Assembly: GCA_009929445.1 (NCBI GenBank)
Contig: SAAL01000004.1
Span: 1-64,000, forward strand
Direction: 5' to 3'
Source of the DNA: Bacteroidia bacterium
GTDB lineage: Bacteria; Bacteroidota; Bacteroidia; Bacteroidales; Paludibacteraceae
DNA: 64,000 nt
Below the pieces are notes generated by a model that saw nothing but the letters and a program-made list of their open reading frames with translations, was not told the DNA's origin and did no database searches. The translations under genes were made by a program, and so were the position numbers. Of the stretch, positions 29,938-39,876 are shown piece by piece (positions within the stretch are counted from its first letter, which is position 1; the number at the start of each line of letters is the position of its first letter).

Positions 29938-32265
29938 ATGAAAAAAATTCTCATCCTATCCGTTATTGTTGTTTTTTGCGGTCTGGCTGCTAGTGGGCAG
30001 GTGGCAATGGGTAAGTGGCAAACTCACTTTGCATATAACATTGTAGAAAATGTGGCTCAATCGGAAAATAAAGTTTTTGCTGTAAGTGCAGGCAAACTTT
30101 TTTCTGTCGACAAAAGAGACGGGAAAATGGATTTATACAGTAAGATAACCGGGTTAAACGGTATAAATATCTCCAAAATCGGATACGACGATACAAATAA
30201 AACGCTGCTGATAGTCTATCAGGATGGAAATATCGATTTTCTATCGGCCGGCGGTATGAAAAACCTGCCCGATTACTACAACAAACAAATGAGTGCAGAT
30301 AAAAGCATCAATCACATACTCATAGCCAACAACAAAGCCTTTCTGTCGTGCAATTTCGGCATTATTACCCTGAATATGCAGAAAATGGAAATTCAGGATA
30401 CTTACTACATTGGCAGCAACGCTTCGGAGGTAAAAGTACTGAACACAACTATCCATAAGGGCAATATATATGCAGTTTCTGCTTCGAATATTTATTTTGC
30501 ATCAACTTCGGAGCCGCATCTCATCAACTATGAATACTGGAAAACAATGAGCAATCTGCCCGGCAACGGAAATTTCCAGGCGTTACATTCATTTGGCAAT
30601 TTTCTGGTACTGCTCCGCGACGGAAAACTCTATAAACAGGATTCAAACGGCATTTGGTCAAACATTGAAACAATAACGGTTTTTAATAAAATCATTGTTT
30701 CGGGCGATTACATGCAGGCCTATTCAAACTCCGATACCTATATTTACGACAAACAATTTGCACAAAAACAGATTACCGGCATCACCGACGTAAAGGACGG
30801 CAGCTATGACAATACGAAAAACCGTTTCTGGTTTGCTGCTGGTGATCAGGGACTGGCCGAATATCAAATAAACGGTACTGCACCGGTGATAAACTACTAC
30901 AAACCCGCAGGACCAGCCTTAAATTTACCTTACAGAATGAAATTTGCGGGAAACAGACTCTTTGTAGTGCCAGGAGAAAAATTTCTCGGACCTATCAAAA
31001 GACCGGGATATGTGATGATTCTGGAGAATAACACCTGGAAAAACATCTCGCACGATGAGATCGAGAAATCGCTCAACGGCTTGAGAGTCGAGGATTTTTC
31101 AACCATAGCCATTGATCCCGATGACAACAAACATTTTTTTGTAAACAGTGCAAGTACAGGAATTTACGAATTCAGGAACGATGAATTCTTCATGCACTAC
31201 GATCGCAGCAACAGTAACATCGAAACGGCTCTGAACATACCCAACGACTACTTTCAGTGGACCGACAACGTAATACTCGACAAGGATAAAAACCTGTGGA
31301 TGACCAACGACCTGACTTCTCACGGAATAAAAATATTCAAATCCAACGGTGAATGGGCCAAACTGGAATACAGTGGTGTGAACAATAAACAATCCCTGGG
31401 AAAAATCCTGATTTCAAACCAAAATCCAAACCATAAATGGGTAATTTCCAGAAGGCATTTTCCGGGAATATGCATTTTTGACGACAACGGTACTCTCGAT
31501 ACACAGACAGACGACAAAACATCGTTTTTCTCATCATTAAATTACAACACAAGCGACGGAGTGAAATCAATCAATCCCCTGCTCTTTTTCTGTATCGAAC
31601 AGGAGAAAAACGGAGCAATCTGGGTAGGTACCAACGAAGGACCTCTGCTTTTCAACAACCCATCCAAGGTGTTTGAACCCGGATTTACCTGTTCGAGAAT
31701 CATCATACCCCGAAACGATGGGACTGGACTGGGCGATTTCCTGCTGGAAGATCAAAATGTGACTGCCATTGCCATTGACGGAGCAAACAGAAAGTGGATT
31801 GGAACCGAATCATCAGGAGTATATCTGATGTCAGAAAACGGGCAGGAAACCATCCTTCATTTCACCTCCAAAAACAGTCCCCTGCTTTCGGAACAGATTT
31901 TATCCATTGCAATACATCCGGTTACCGGCGAAGTTTTTTTTGGTACCGGAGGCGGGCTGCTCTCCTATCAGAGCGATGCAGCAGAAGCCGGAAACACATT
32001 CAGCAATGTACATGTTTATCCAAATCCGGTGAGGGAAAACTTTACCGGACTTATCACAATCACCGGACTGGTGGAGAATACGCAGGTGAAAATAACAGAC
32101 GTGGCTGGAAATCTTGTTAGTGAGACAACCTCCAAAGGAAGCATTGCTACCTGGGATGCCAGGAATTCATTCGGACAGAAAGTGAGCACAGGCGTTTATC
32201 TGGCTATCTGTATATCACCGGACGGGTTGCAAACCTCTACTGCCAAGATACTTATTATCAACTAA
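29938..32265 (+). CDS. porZ: PorZ-like beta-propeller T9SS protein with type A C-terminal sorting domain
   Basis: About 775 aa after start at MKKILILSVIVV; GKWQTHFAYNIVENVAQSENKVFAVSAGKLFSVDK; two-component regulator propeller-like repeats; C-terminal VHVYPNPVRENF...ITGLVENTQVKITDVAGNLV...STGVYLAICISPDG. Confidence 0.85.
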   Translation: MKKILILSVIVVFCGLAASGQVAMGKWQTHFAYNIVENVAQSENKVFAVSAGKLFSVDKRDGKMDLYSKITGLNGINISKIGYDDTNKTLLIVYQDGNIDFLSAGGMKNLPDYYNKQMSADKSINHILIANNKAFLSCNFGIITLNMQKMEIQDTYYIGSNASEVKVLNTTIHKGNIYAVSASNIYFASTSEPHLINYEYWKTMSNLPGNGNFQALHSFGNFLVLLRDGKLYKQDSNGIWSNIETITVFNKIIVSGDYMQAYSNSDTYIYDKQFAQKQITGITDVKDGSYDNTKNRFWFAAGDQGLAEYQINGTAPVINYYKPAGPALNLPYRMKFAGNRLFVVPGEKFLGPIKRPGYVMILENNTWKNISHDEIEKSLNGLRVEDFSTIAIDPDDNKHFFVNSASTGIYEFRNDEFFMHYDRSNSNIETALNIPNDYFQWTDNVILDKDKNLWMTNDLTSHGIKIFKSNGEWAKLEYSGVNNKQSLGKILISNQNPNHKWVISRRHFPGICIFDDNGTLDTQTDDKTSFFSSLNYNTSDGVKSINPLLFFCIEQEKNGAIWVGTNEGPLLFNNPSKVFEPGFTCSRIIIPRNDGTGLGDFLLEDQNVTAIAIDGANRKWIGTESSGVYLMSENGQETILHFTSKNSPLLSEQILSIAIHPVTGEVFFGTGGGLLSYQSDAAEAGNTFSNVHVYPNPVRENFTGLITITGLVENTQVKITDVAGNLVSETTSKGSIATWDARNSFGQKVSTGVYLAICISPDGLQTSTAKILIIN

Positions 32266-32354
32266 AACATGAAAATAAGGATAAGTAGCGTACAACTGAA
32301 GGGAATAATCACATCCTTCCCGAATAAATACTATCTATCCGGAAATCAAACCAC

Positions 32355-33002
32355 ATGAATGCAGAAATAGTATCTGTACATTACAAGACTCCGGACTACA
32401 TTTACGAACAATATGCCAGTGTTCGTAAATTTTATCCATTCCTTCCCTATCGGATTATCGACGGTAGTGACGATGGTAAAATTTACTTCCGGGATCTGGA
32501 AGAAAAAGATACAAATTTTCACGTAGAACGTTTGGGTTACAATATTCATCATGGGCCGGGAATGGACTATGCCATTAAAAATTCTGCTTCTGATTACCTG
32601 CTGATTCTGGACAGCGATGTCACCCTGAAAGGAGATGTAATGACACCAATGTTTGAAGAATTCGCGGGATATGCAGTAGGGAGAAAGCGAATTGTCAATG
32701 CTTTGGGTATGCAAAACCGGGATATTTCCTGGATAGGCAGACTTTTCCCAAAAACATTTAAATATACCTACATTCATCCGCTCTGCATGCTGATAAACAA
32801 ACAGGCTTACCTGCAATTCAAACCTTTTTTCAAACATGGAGCACCCTGTATTGATGCCATGATTGATATTCATAAAAAAAATCAGACTCACATGCTGGCT
32901 GAGTTTCCGGTAGAAGAATATGTGAATGTAAAATACCAGGGCACCGTGAAAGAATGGGGAATGAACATTCCGAAATGGAAGTATCTGATCCCACGTTTTT
33001 AA
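32355..33002 (+). CDS. Glycosyltransferase (GT-A fold, family 2-like)
   Basis: 215 aa; NSASDYLLILDSDVTLKGD DxD motif; VHYKTPDYIYEQYASVRKFYP. Confidence 0.7.
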   Translation: MNAEIVSVHYKTPDYIYEQYASVRKFYPFLPYRIIDGSDDGKIYFRDLEEKDTNFHVERLGYNIHHGPGMDYAIKNSASDYLLILDSDVTLKGDVMTPMFEEFAGYAVGRKRIVNALGMQNRDISWIGRLFPKTFKYTYIHPLCMLINKQAYLQFKPFFKHGAPCIDAMIDIHKKNQTHMLAEFPVEEYVNVKYQGTVKEWGMNIPKWKYLIPRF

Positions 33003-33191
33003 TAAAAAGATTTAGCTGGATTTTTCGAAATACCTTGTTACAGAAGAACTCGTATTTAAGAAACTCCTCCGATTTATCTGCAGAAGATTCAGAAAGTGAA
33101 GCAGTGCAAAATTCTAAAAGAACGGAGAAACATCATGGGATGGAAGAATGATTACTTTTTTGTTTTCCTATCAGAATAGATAAGCTGTACG

Positions 33192-33785
33192 CTACCCCTT
33201 TATCAAATTCAAAAATTCCTCTCTCGTTTTGGCTTGCTGGAATACACCGGTAAAATCGGATGTGGTAGTGATGGAATGCTGTTTCTGCACGCCGCGCATC
33301 TGCATACAAAGATGCTGAGCTTCAATGACAACGATAACACCCATCGGATCGAGCGTTTGCTGAATGCATTCTTTAATTTGGGTGGTAAGGCGTTCCTGCA
33401 CTTGCAGCCGGCGTGCAAAAACCTCCACAACACGGGCTATTTTGCTCAATCCGGTGATTTTCTTATTCGGAATATAAGCCACATGAGCCTTACCGAAAAA
33501 CGGTAGTAAATGATGCTCGCAAAGCGAATAGAAATCGATATCTTTCACAATGACCATCTGCCGGTAATCTTCGGTAAACATGGCCGAACGCAGAATATGT
33601 TCCGGATCCTGCTCGTAGCCCTGCATAAAAAACTGCATGGCTTTGGCTACCCGCTGAGGAGTTTTCAGCAAACCTTCACGGTCAGAATTTTCGCCCAGAA
33701 TATCAAGAATTTCCTTGTATTTTTCAGCTAACAAGAGGGTTTTTTCCTGATCAAAAGAAATCAGATTGTTTTCGTAGAGGTCCAT
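33192..33785 (-). CDS. folE: GTP cyclohydrolase I
   Basis: 197 aa; [69 protein letters not shown]. Confidence 0.98.
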   Translation of the reverse strand: MDLYENNLISFDQEKTLLLAEKYKEILDILGENSDREGLLKTPQRVAKAMQFFMQGYEQDPEHILRSAMFTEDYRQMVIVKDIDFYSLCEHHLLPFFGKAHVAYIPNKKITGLSKIARVVEVFARRLQVQERLTTQIKECIQQTLDPMGVIVVIEAQHLCMQMRGVQKQHSITTTSDFTGVFQQAKTREEFLNLIKG

Positions 33786-33794
33786 TTATTCAGT

Positions 33795-34271
33795 TTATCG
33801 GATGGATACTTTGCTTTCTCTCACAGTATATGTTTCGCGACTCAATTCAGGGAATGCTTTCACTACTTCCGAGCGAAATGCCTTGGCGTCTTCCAGTGTT
33901 CTGAAATCGCCGATTCTCACTTTCCAGAAAGGAGATGCATAAATCCTGTATACACCGTATCCGGGAAAAGCACTTCTTAGTTTTCGTTCGATGGAAAAAG
34001 CTTCGCTTTTGGCAGTCTTCTGCGCATTACTCGAAAAAACCTGAACCCTGTATCCATAACCCGTATAAGCACCGGAAGCCGATTCGTCCTTGCGGTTGAT
34101 GTGGTCTGTGATCAGCTTATCGAGTTTTGGATCCTGATTTATGACAACTTTTGAATTATTCTCTATGTTCTCAATAACAGCCGGTCGGGCTGATTTTTCA
34201 GGTGTCTGTGCAATCAAAAAATGAATGCCGAAAAGCATTATTCCGGTTATGGAAAAAAACTTATTCATCAT
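33795..34271 (-). CDS. SPOR domain-containing protein
   Basis: 158 aa; signal peptide; GYRVQVFSSNAQKTAKSEAFSIERKLRSAFPGYGVYRIYASPFWKVRIGDFRTLEDAKAF. Confidence 0.88.
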   Translation of the reverse strand: MMNKFFSITGIMLFGIHFLIAQTPEKSARPAVIENIENNSKVVINQDPKLDKLITDHINRKDESASGAYTGYGYRVQVFSSNAQKTAKSEAFSIERKLRSAFPGYGVYRIYASPFWKVRIGDFRTLEDAKAFRSEVVKAFPELSRETYTVRESKVSIR

Positions 34272-34374
34272 GTATTGAGTTTATATTTTTTACAAATATA
34301 TGAAAATAAAACAATTTTTGGCCGGTTTTTTAAAAAAAATAATTGCTTTAACTATTATTTCAAAACCACAAAAG

Positions 34375-34405
34375 TTGAATTTTACAGTCAAATACAGTAT
34401 CTTTG
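34375..34405 (+). promoter_or_regulatory. Bacteroidetes-type promoter upstream of ispD (TTG-N20-TATCTTTG)
   Basis: TTG 34375-34377, 20-nt spacer, TATCTTTG 34398-34405, 18 nt before ATG. Confidence 0.7.
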
Positions 34406-34422
34406 TTTAAAATAGCTGACCT

Positions 34423-35091
34423 ATGAATATCAATAAAACCATCATCATAGTAGCCGGAGGAAAAGGAGAGAGAATGAACTCGCAGGTTCCGAAGCAATTT
34501 CTCGTACTGGCCGGAAAACCCGTTCTGATGCATACCATTGAACGTTTTCACCGCTACTCTGATAAGATGGATATCCTATTGGTATTGCCCTCAACACAAA
34601 TTGAATACTGGAAAGAGCTGTGTCTGAAACACGATTTCGGGATTCCTCACCGGATTGTCGAAGGAGGTATCGCACGATTTTTTTCGGTGAAAAATGCCCT
34701 GGCTTTGATCCAAAACTCCGGACTTGTGGGAGTACACGACGGAGTAAGACCCCTCGTGGATGAGCCCACGATAGAAAGATGCTTTGATGAAGCCGAAAAA
34801 TCGGGTGCTGCCATTCCGGTGACCGATACCGTGGAAAGTATCCGGAGAATCTCAGAAAACGGAAGCAAGGCTGTGGACAGGAATGAATATAAGATGGTGC
34901 AGACACCTCAGGTTTTCAGAGCCGAAATTCTGCTGAAAAGCTACACCCAGCCTTACAATGAGCTATTTACCGACGACGCCTCGGTAGCCGAAGCCGCCGG
35001 TTACACTGTAAAACTGGTGGCAGGCAACAGAGAAAATATCAAAATTACAACTCCTTATGACTTAAAACTGGCAGAATCCATGCTATCATAG
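34423..35091 (+). CDS. ispD: 2-C-methyl-D-erythritol 4-phosphate cytidylyltransferase
   Basis: 222 aa; IIVAGGKGERMNSQVPKQFLVLAGKPVLMHTIERF, VHDGVRPLVDEPTIERC, VQTPQVFRAEIL, FTDDASVAE. Confidence 0.97.
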   Translation: MNINKTIIIVAGGKGERMNSQVPKQFLVLAGKPVLMHTIERFHRYSDKMDILLVLPSTQIEYWKELCLKHDFGIPHRIVEGGIARFFSVKNALALIQNSGLVGVHDGVRPLVDEPTIERCFDEAEKSGAAIPVTDTVESIRRISENGSKAVDRNEYKMVQTPQVFRAEILLKSYTQPYNELFTDDASVAEAAGYTVKLVAGNRENIKITTPYDLKLAESMLS

Positions 35092-35097
35092 TGCATT

Positions 35098-36153
35098 ATG
35101 GAAGAGAAAAAACAAAGAATTGACTGGCTTGACAGCCTGCGCGCCATTGCCATTATCGCCGTAATTCTGGTTCATGTTTCATCACCGGTAGTAAACATGG
35201 CTTACGGCGGCAACATGTTGCACTGGTGGATCGGAAATGTATTTGACAGCGCTGTAAGGTTTGCCGTGCCGCTTTTTCTGATGATAAGCGGCGCCATGCT
35301 TCTTTCAGCCACATACGACATTAAAACGTTTTACAAAAAAAGATTCATCCGCGTACTGATTCCCTTTCTGTTTTGGATGGTAATTTACTGGATTTTCAGG
35401 TATTATACCCTGCCGGGCAGCCAGCCACACGGATTACATGATATCATAAACTGGGCTGTGGATATTTTCATGAAAGAAGGTATCTCAAAGCATTTCTGGT
35501 TTGTGTATATGATTATTTTCGTCTATCTGATTACTCCGTTTATCGGCATGTTTGTCAGAAAGCTGAAACCCGAAATGCTTGTTTTTCTGCTGGCAGCCTG
35601 GGTGCTCATTGTAAGTATTAGCAAAGATTTTGCCATCGATATGTATGGATGGAGAGGAAACCTTCTTTACAAATTTTTCATGTATTTTTTGTATTCCGGT
35701 TACATGGTGTTGGGTTATTATTTTTATAACATCTTCTATGTATCCAAAAACATCCGCATTACCGCCTTTATCTTGTATCTGACTACCATTGTCGTTGCCG
35801 CCGTGATGACCTACTATTCCAGTAAGCTGAAAGGCAAACTGGATTTGACCATTTACAATTATTTCAGTCTGAATACGATGATGCAGGCAATGGCCGTTTT
35901 CATTGCTCTGAAAGGCACGTCAGTGACAAAAAAAATTCCGGCTAAACTGCAACATGCTGTGAGCGATTACAGCTACGGGATATACCTGGTACACATCGTG
36001 ATTATCGGAATATTATACAAAAACGGGATATTCTGGACGATGGCAAATCCTATCATTTCGGTGCCGGTGGTGGTCATCATAACTTTGATGGTATCATGGG
36101 CAATCATTTTTCTTCTGCGGAAAATTCCTTATGGTAAATATATTTCCGGATAA
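35098..36153 (+). CDS. Membrane acyltransferase (acyltransferase family 3)
   Basis: 351 aa multi-TM; RIDWLDSLRAIAIIAVILVHVSSP, VPLFLMISGAMLL, YGIYLVHIVIIGI. Confidence 0.92.
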   Translation: MEEKKQRIDWLDSLRAIAIIAVILVHVSSPVVNMAYGGNMLHWWIGNVFDSAVRFAVPLFLMISGAMLLSATYDIKTFYKKRFIRVLIPFLFWMVIYWIFRYYTLPGSQPHGLHDIINWAVDIFMKEGISKHFWFVYMIIFVYLITPFIGMFVRKLKPEMLVFLLAAWVLIVSISKDFAIDMYGWRGNLLYKFFMYFLYSGYMVLGYYFYNIFYVSKNIRITAFILYLTTIVVAAVMTYYSSKLKGKLDLTIYNYFSLNTMMQAMAVFIALKGTSVTKKIPAKLQHAVSDYSYGIYLVHIVIIGILYKNGIFWTMANPIISVPVVVIITLMVSWAIIFLLRKIPYGKYISG

Positions 36154-36161
36154 AAACAACA

Positions 36162-38258
36162 ATGGAATTTTCAACCCAGGATATCAAATTTCTACCCGGA
36201 GTAGGGCCCGGAAAAGCTGAACTCTTCAACAAGGAACTTTCCATTTTCACGGTTGAAGACTTGCTCAGACATTACCCTTACAGGTACGTAGACCGTAGTC
36301 GTTTTTACAAAATCCGCGAATTGCGCGAAGACATGCCATTTGTTCAAATCAAAGGTAAGTTTGTACGGTTTGAGAAGGTAGGCGAAGGAAAGAAAATGCG
36401 GCTTTCGGCTATGTTCTCGGATGGAGAAAACATCCTTGAACTCGTTTGGTTCAGGGGTGTACGCTTTGTAACCGATAAATACAAAACCGGCGTTGAATAC
36501 GTGGCATTCGGCAAGCCAACGTTATTCAACGGCAAGTTCAACCTGGTTCACCCCGACATTGAAGATGCATCGAAACTGCCTCCGCCCGAAAAAATGGGTT
36601 TCCAACCCTACTACAACACGACTGAGAAAATGAAAAATCATTTTCTGAATTCGAAAGCCATACAGAAAATCATATATCCACTGATAGGGAAACTGGAAGC
36701 AGGAATTCCGGAAACACTCCCCGCATACGTATTGCAGCAGTTCAAACTGATGAATCTGACAGAATCGCTCATCAACATTCATTTTCCGAAAAACGACAGT
36801 AACCTGACTCAGGCAAGGCAACGGTTGAAATTCGAAGAACTTTTCTATATCCAGCTGGATATTTTGCGTCAGCGTAAGTGGAGAGAACAACGTTTCAGTG
36901 GATTTATTTTCTCCAGAATAGGCAAGTATTTCAACGAGTTTTACTCCTCTCACCTGCCATTTGCCCTTACCAATGCCCAAAAGAAAGTAATCAGGGAAAT
37001 CCGCACCGATATGTCGTCGGGCAGGCAGATGAACCGGCTGCTCCAGGGCGATGTGGGAAGCGGCAAAACAGTAGTAGCGCTGTTGACCATGCTTATTGCA
37101 CTGGACAACGGATACCAGGCATGCCTCATGGCACCCACAGAAATACTTGCCAATCAACACTTTACCACTATCAGCGAGCAGTTGCGTGGCATAAATGTGA
37201 ATGTATCACTCCTTACCGGTTCCACCAAAAAGAAAGACCGCGAAAGCATTCACGAGCAGCTTCTGAACGGCGAAATGCAGATAATCATCGGTACACACGC
37301 ATTGATTGAAGATACGGTGCAGTTCAAAAACCTGGGTTATGTCATTATTGACGAGCAGCACCGGTTTGGCGTTGCCCAACGCTCCAGACTTTGGATTAAA
37401 AACGAACATCCGCCGCATATACTGGTGATGACCGCCACTCCCATTCCGCGTACACTGGCCATGACCCTGTACGGCGATTTGAGCGTTTCGGTCATCGACG
37501 AGCTTCCTCCCGGACGCAAAGCCATTCAGACTTACCATTATTACGAATCGAAACGAAACTCCCTGCTGGGTTTTATAAGTAAACAAATCAACGCCGGGAG
37601 GCAGGTTTATGTGGTATACCCGTTAATTCAGGAATCTGAAAAAATGGATTACCGCCATTTGGAAGAAGGATATGCTTACCTGAAAGAAGTTTTTCCGAAC
37701 TACATGATAAGCATGGTACACGGAAAAATGAAACCGGCTGAAAAAGAAGCTCACATGCAGAAATTTGTAACCGGCGAAACACAATTAATGGTGGCAACTA
37801 CCGTTATTGAAGTCGGAGTAAATGTACCGAATGCATCCGTGATGATTATCGAAAGCGCCGAGCGGTTCGGGCTGTCACAGCTGCATCAGCTGCGTGGACG
37901 AGTAGGGCGCGGCGCCGATCAGTCCTACTGTATTTTGCTCACCGGTGTGAAGCTTTCGTCCGATTCGCGAAAGCGGATGGAGATCATGACCCGGACAAAC
38001 GACGGATTTGAGATTTCAGAAGCCGACCTGCAACTGCGCGGACCCGGCGACATGGAAGGAACTCAGCAAAGCGGCATCCCGTTTGAACTGAAAATAGCCG
38101 ACCTCGCTAAAGACGCTCAGATGCTGGAAATAGCACGAAATACAGCCTGGGACATACTGGAAGAAGATCCCACGTTAAGTAAGCCGGAAAACCGGATGCT
38201 CGTATTGCAATTGAAAAAGATGAAAAACAACGCGGTGAACTGGAGTGCAATTAGTTGA
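36162..38258 (+). CDS. recG: ATP-dependent DNA helicase RecG
   Basis: 698 aa; LPGVGPGKAELF, LQGDVGSGKTVVALL, MAPTEILANQH, IDEQHRFGVAQR, MTATPIPRTLAMTLYGDL, LRGRVGRGADQSYCIL. Confidence 0.99.
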   Translation: MEFSTQDIKFLPGVGPGKAELFNKELSIFTVEDLLRHYPYRYVDRSRFYKIRELREDMPFVQIKGKFVRFEKVGEGKKMRLSAMFSDGENILELVWFRGVRFVTDKYKTGVEYVAFGKPTLFNGKFNLVHPDIEDASKLPPPEKMGFQPYYNTTEKMKNHFLNSKAIQKIIYPLIGKLEAGIPETLPAYVLQQFKLMNLTESLINIHFPKNDSNLTQARQRLKFEELFYIQLDILRQRKWREQRFSGFIFSRIGKYFNEFYSSHLPFALTNAQKKVIREIRTDMSSGRQMNRLLQGDVGSGKTVVALLTMLIALDNGYQACLMAPTEILANQHFTTISEQLRGINVNVSLLTGSTKKKDRESIHEQLLNGEMQIIIGTHALIEDTVQFKNLGYVIIDEQHRFGVAQRSRLWIKNEHPPHILVMTATPIPRTLAMTLYGDLSVSVIDELPPGRKAIQTYHYYESKRNSLLGFISKQINAGRQVYVVYPLIQESEKMDYRHLEEGYAYLKEVFPNYMISMVHGKMKPAEKEAHMQKFVTGETQLMVATTVIEVGVNVPNASVMIIESAERFGLSQLHQLRGRVGRGADQSYCILLTGVKLSSDSRKRMEIMTRTNDGFEISEADLQLRGPGDMEGTQQSGIPFELKIADLAKDAQMLEIARNTAWDILEEDPTLSKPENRMLVLQLKKMKNNAVNWSAIS

Positions 38259-38371
38259 AAAAATAAGTTAAAAAAATATTTTTTTCCCCCGGAACAATTT
38301 GATATCTAATTTGTTTTGGGTACTTTTGACGACAGATTAATATTTGAATAAAAATTCAACATTATTTTTAA

Positions 38372-38833
38372 ATGGAACAGACACTTGTAATCCTTAAGCC
38401 ATCGGCACTCCAGCGCGCTTTAGTGGGAGAAGTGATCAAACGCTTCGAACAAAAAGGGCTCAGACTCGCCGGGATTAAGATGATTCAACTGTCTGACCAA
38501 ATTTTGAATGAGCATTACGCTCATCTGGCTGACCGTCCTTTCTTCAAACGCATTAAAGATTCGATGATGATTACTCCTGTGATTGTAACTTGCTGGGAGG
38601 GAAAGGATTCTGTACGTGTTGTACGCACCATGACCGGCTCTACCAATAGTCGTGATGCAGTACCCGGAACCATAAGAGGTGACTTAAGTATGAGTATGCA
38701 GGAAAATATTGTTCATACCTCCGACTCGGTTGAGAATGCAAGAGAGGAACTGGCAAGATTTTTCAGTGATGATGAAATTTTCGACTATGAATACTTATTG
38801 ACACCGTATCTATACGCTAACGACGAAATTTAA
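38372..38833 (+). CDS. ndk: Nucleoside diphosphate kinase
   Basis: 153 aa; TLVILKPSALQRALVGEVIKRFEQKGLRLAGIKMIQL, HTSDSVENAREELARFF (divergent relative of NIxHGSDS). Confidence 0.96.
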   Translation: MEQTLVILKPSALQRALVGEVIKRFEQKGLRLAGIKMIQLSDQILNEHYAHLADRPFFKRIKDSMMITPVIVTCWEGKDSVRVVRTMTGSTNSRDAVPGTIRGDLSMSMQENIVHTSDSVENAREELARFFSDDEIFDYEYLLTPYLYANDEI

Positions 38834-38842
38834 AAACAGCTA

Positions 38843-39757
38843 ATGACGTTTAAACACTTAATTCTTACAACACTAGTAAGCATAATTGCGATAAACACCG
38901 TAAACGCACAAGTAGTAAAAGTACAGGCAGCCCCCGGAAACATGAAAATGGCTGCACAGAAAGCTTTTCCCGCACGCAATATTCCCACCGCAGACACAAC
39001 CAACATTTACAACGAAATGTTGAACGACGAAACGGACGACTTAATGGAAAACCACCCTGCAGGTGACTTGTATAACGACATCTGGAGCAGTGAAAAATTA
39101 AATCCATACAAGGTTAGCATCAACAGTCTGCCCGACTCCATACAGATCGATTGTTCGGACTTTACGATGCCCGTAAGCACAGGCAGAGTATCTTCCAAAT
39201 TCGGACCGAGACGATACCGTTATCATTACGGAATAGATATAGCACTTCCGAGCGGAAATGATGTTGTATCTTCTTTTGCCGGTAAAATCAGAGTAGTTGA
39301 CTACGAACCGGGTGGATACGGAAATTATGTCGTGGTGAGGCATGACAACGGACTTGAAACAGTGTATGCTCACCTGAGCGCCGTTACATGCAAGGTAAAC
39401 GACCGTATAAAAGCAGGAGACAAACTGGGTTTGAGCGGCAATACAGGCCGGTCCACCGGTCCGCACCTTCACTTCGAAACCCGCTACATCGGCAATGCTT
39501 TCAATCCTTCCTCACTGATTAATTTTGACAGCAAACAGGTCTATGCTCACAACTACACACTTACCAAACGCAAAAACTTCGGTTATCAGCAACATAAAGC
39601 CAATACTGTTCAACTGGCCAAATATTACAAAGTACGAAAAGGAGACAACCTGAGTGTAATTGCATCCCGCAACGGTACAACCGTGAACAAGCTCAAGAAA
39701 CTGAACGGATTCAAATCCTCCAAAGTAAAATACGGACAACGAATTAAAATCAGATAA
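38843..39757 (+). CDS. M23 family metallopeptidase with C-terminal LysM domain
   Basis: 304 aa; VSSKFGPRRYRYHYGIDIALPSGNDVVSSFAGKIRVVDYEPGGYGNYVVVRHDNGLETVYAHLS, GRSTGPHLHFETR; YYKVRKGDNLSVIASRNGTTVNKLKKLNG LysM. Confidence 0.95.
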   Translation: MTFKHLILTTLVSIIAINTVNAQVVKVQAAPGNMKMAAQKAFPARNIPTADTTNIYNEMLNDETDDLMENHPAGDLYNDIWSSEKLNPYKVSINSLPDSIQIDCSDFTMPVSTGRVSSKFGPRRYRYHYGIDIALPSGNDVVSSFAGKIRVVDYEPGGYGNYVVVRHDNGLETVYAHLSAVTCKVNDRIKAGDKLGLSGNTGRSTGPHLHFETRYIGNAFNPSSLINFDSKQVYAHNYTLTKRKNFGYQQHKANTVQLAKYYKVRKGDNLSVIASRNGTTVNKLKKLNGFKSSKVKYGQRIKIR

Positions 39758-39799
39758 TCAAATCTTTTGGTTTAATAAAAAACCAATATAGATATTCGT

Positions 39800-39836
39800 A
39801 AAAAAAACCATTCGGACTTCCGAATGGTTTTTTTAT
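39800..39836. terminator. Bidirectional terminator between convergent M23 and ahcY genes
   Basis: AAACCATTCGG-ACTT-CCGAATGGTTT with flanking A/T runs. Confidence 0.85.
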
Positions 39837-39876
39837 TCTGATTGATATTCTGATCGTTCTGCAATTTAAACAAGAA

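Noticed and set aside
32346-32891. 181-aa minus-strand ORF overlapping the glycosyltransferase
   Set aside because: The + strand ORF has a DxD motif and sensible composition; this one does not.
36522-37160. 212-aa minus-strand ORF within recG
   Set aside because: Antisense to RecG, which is unambiguous; no recognisable family.
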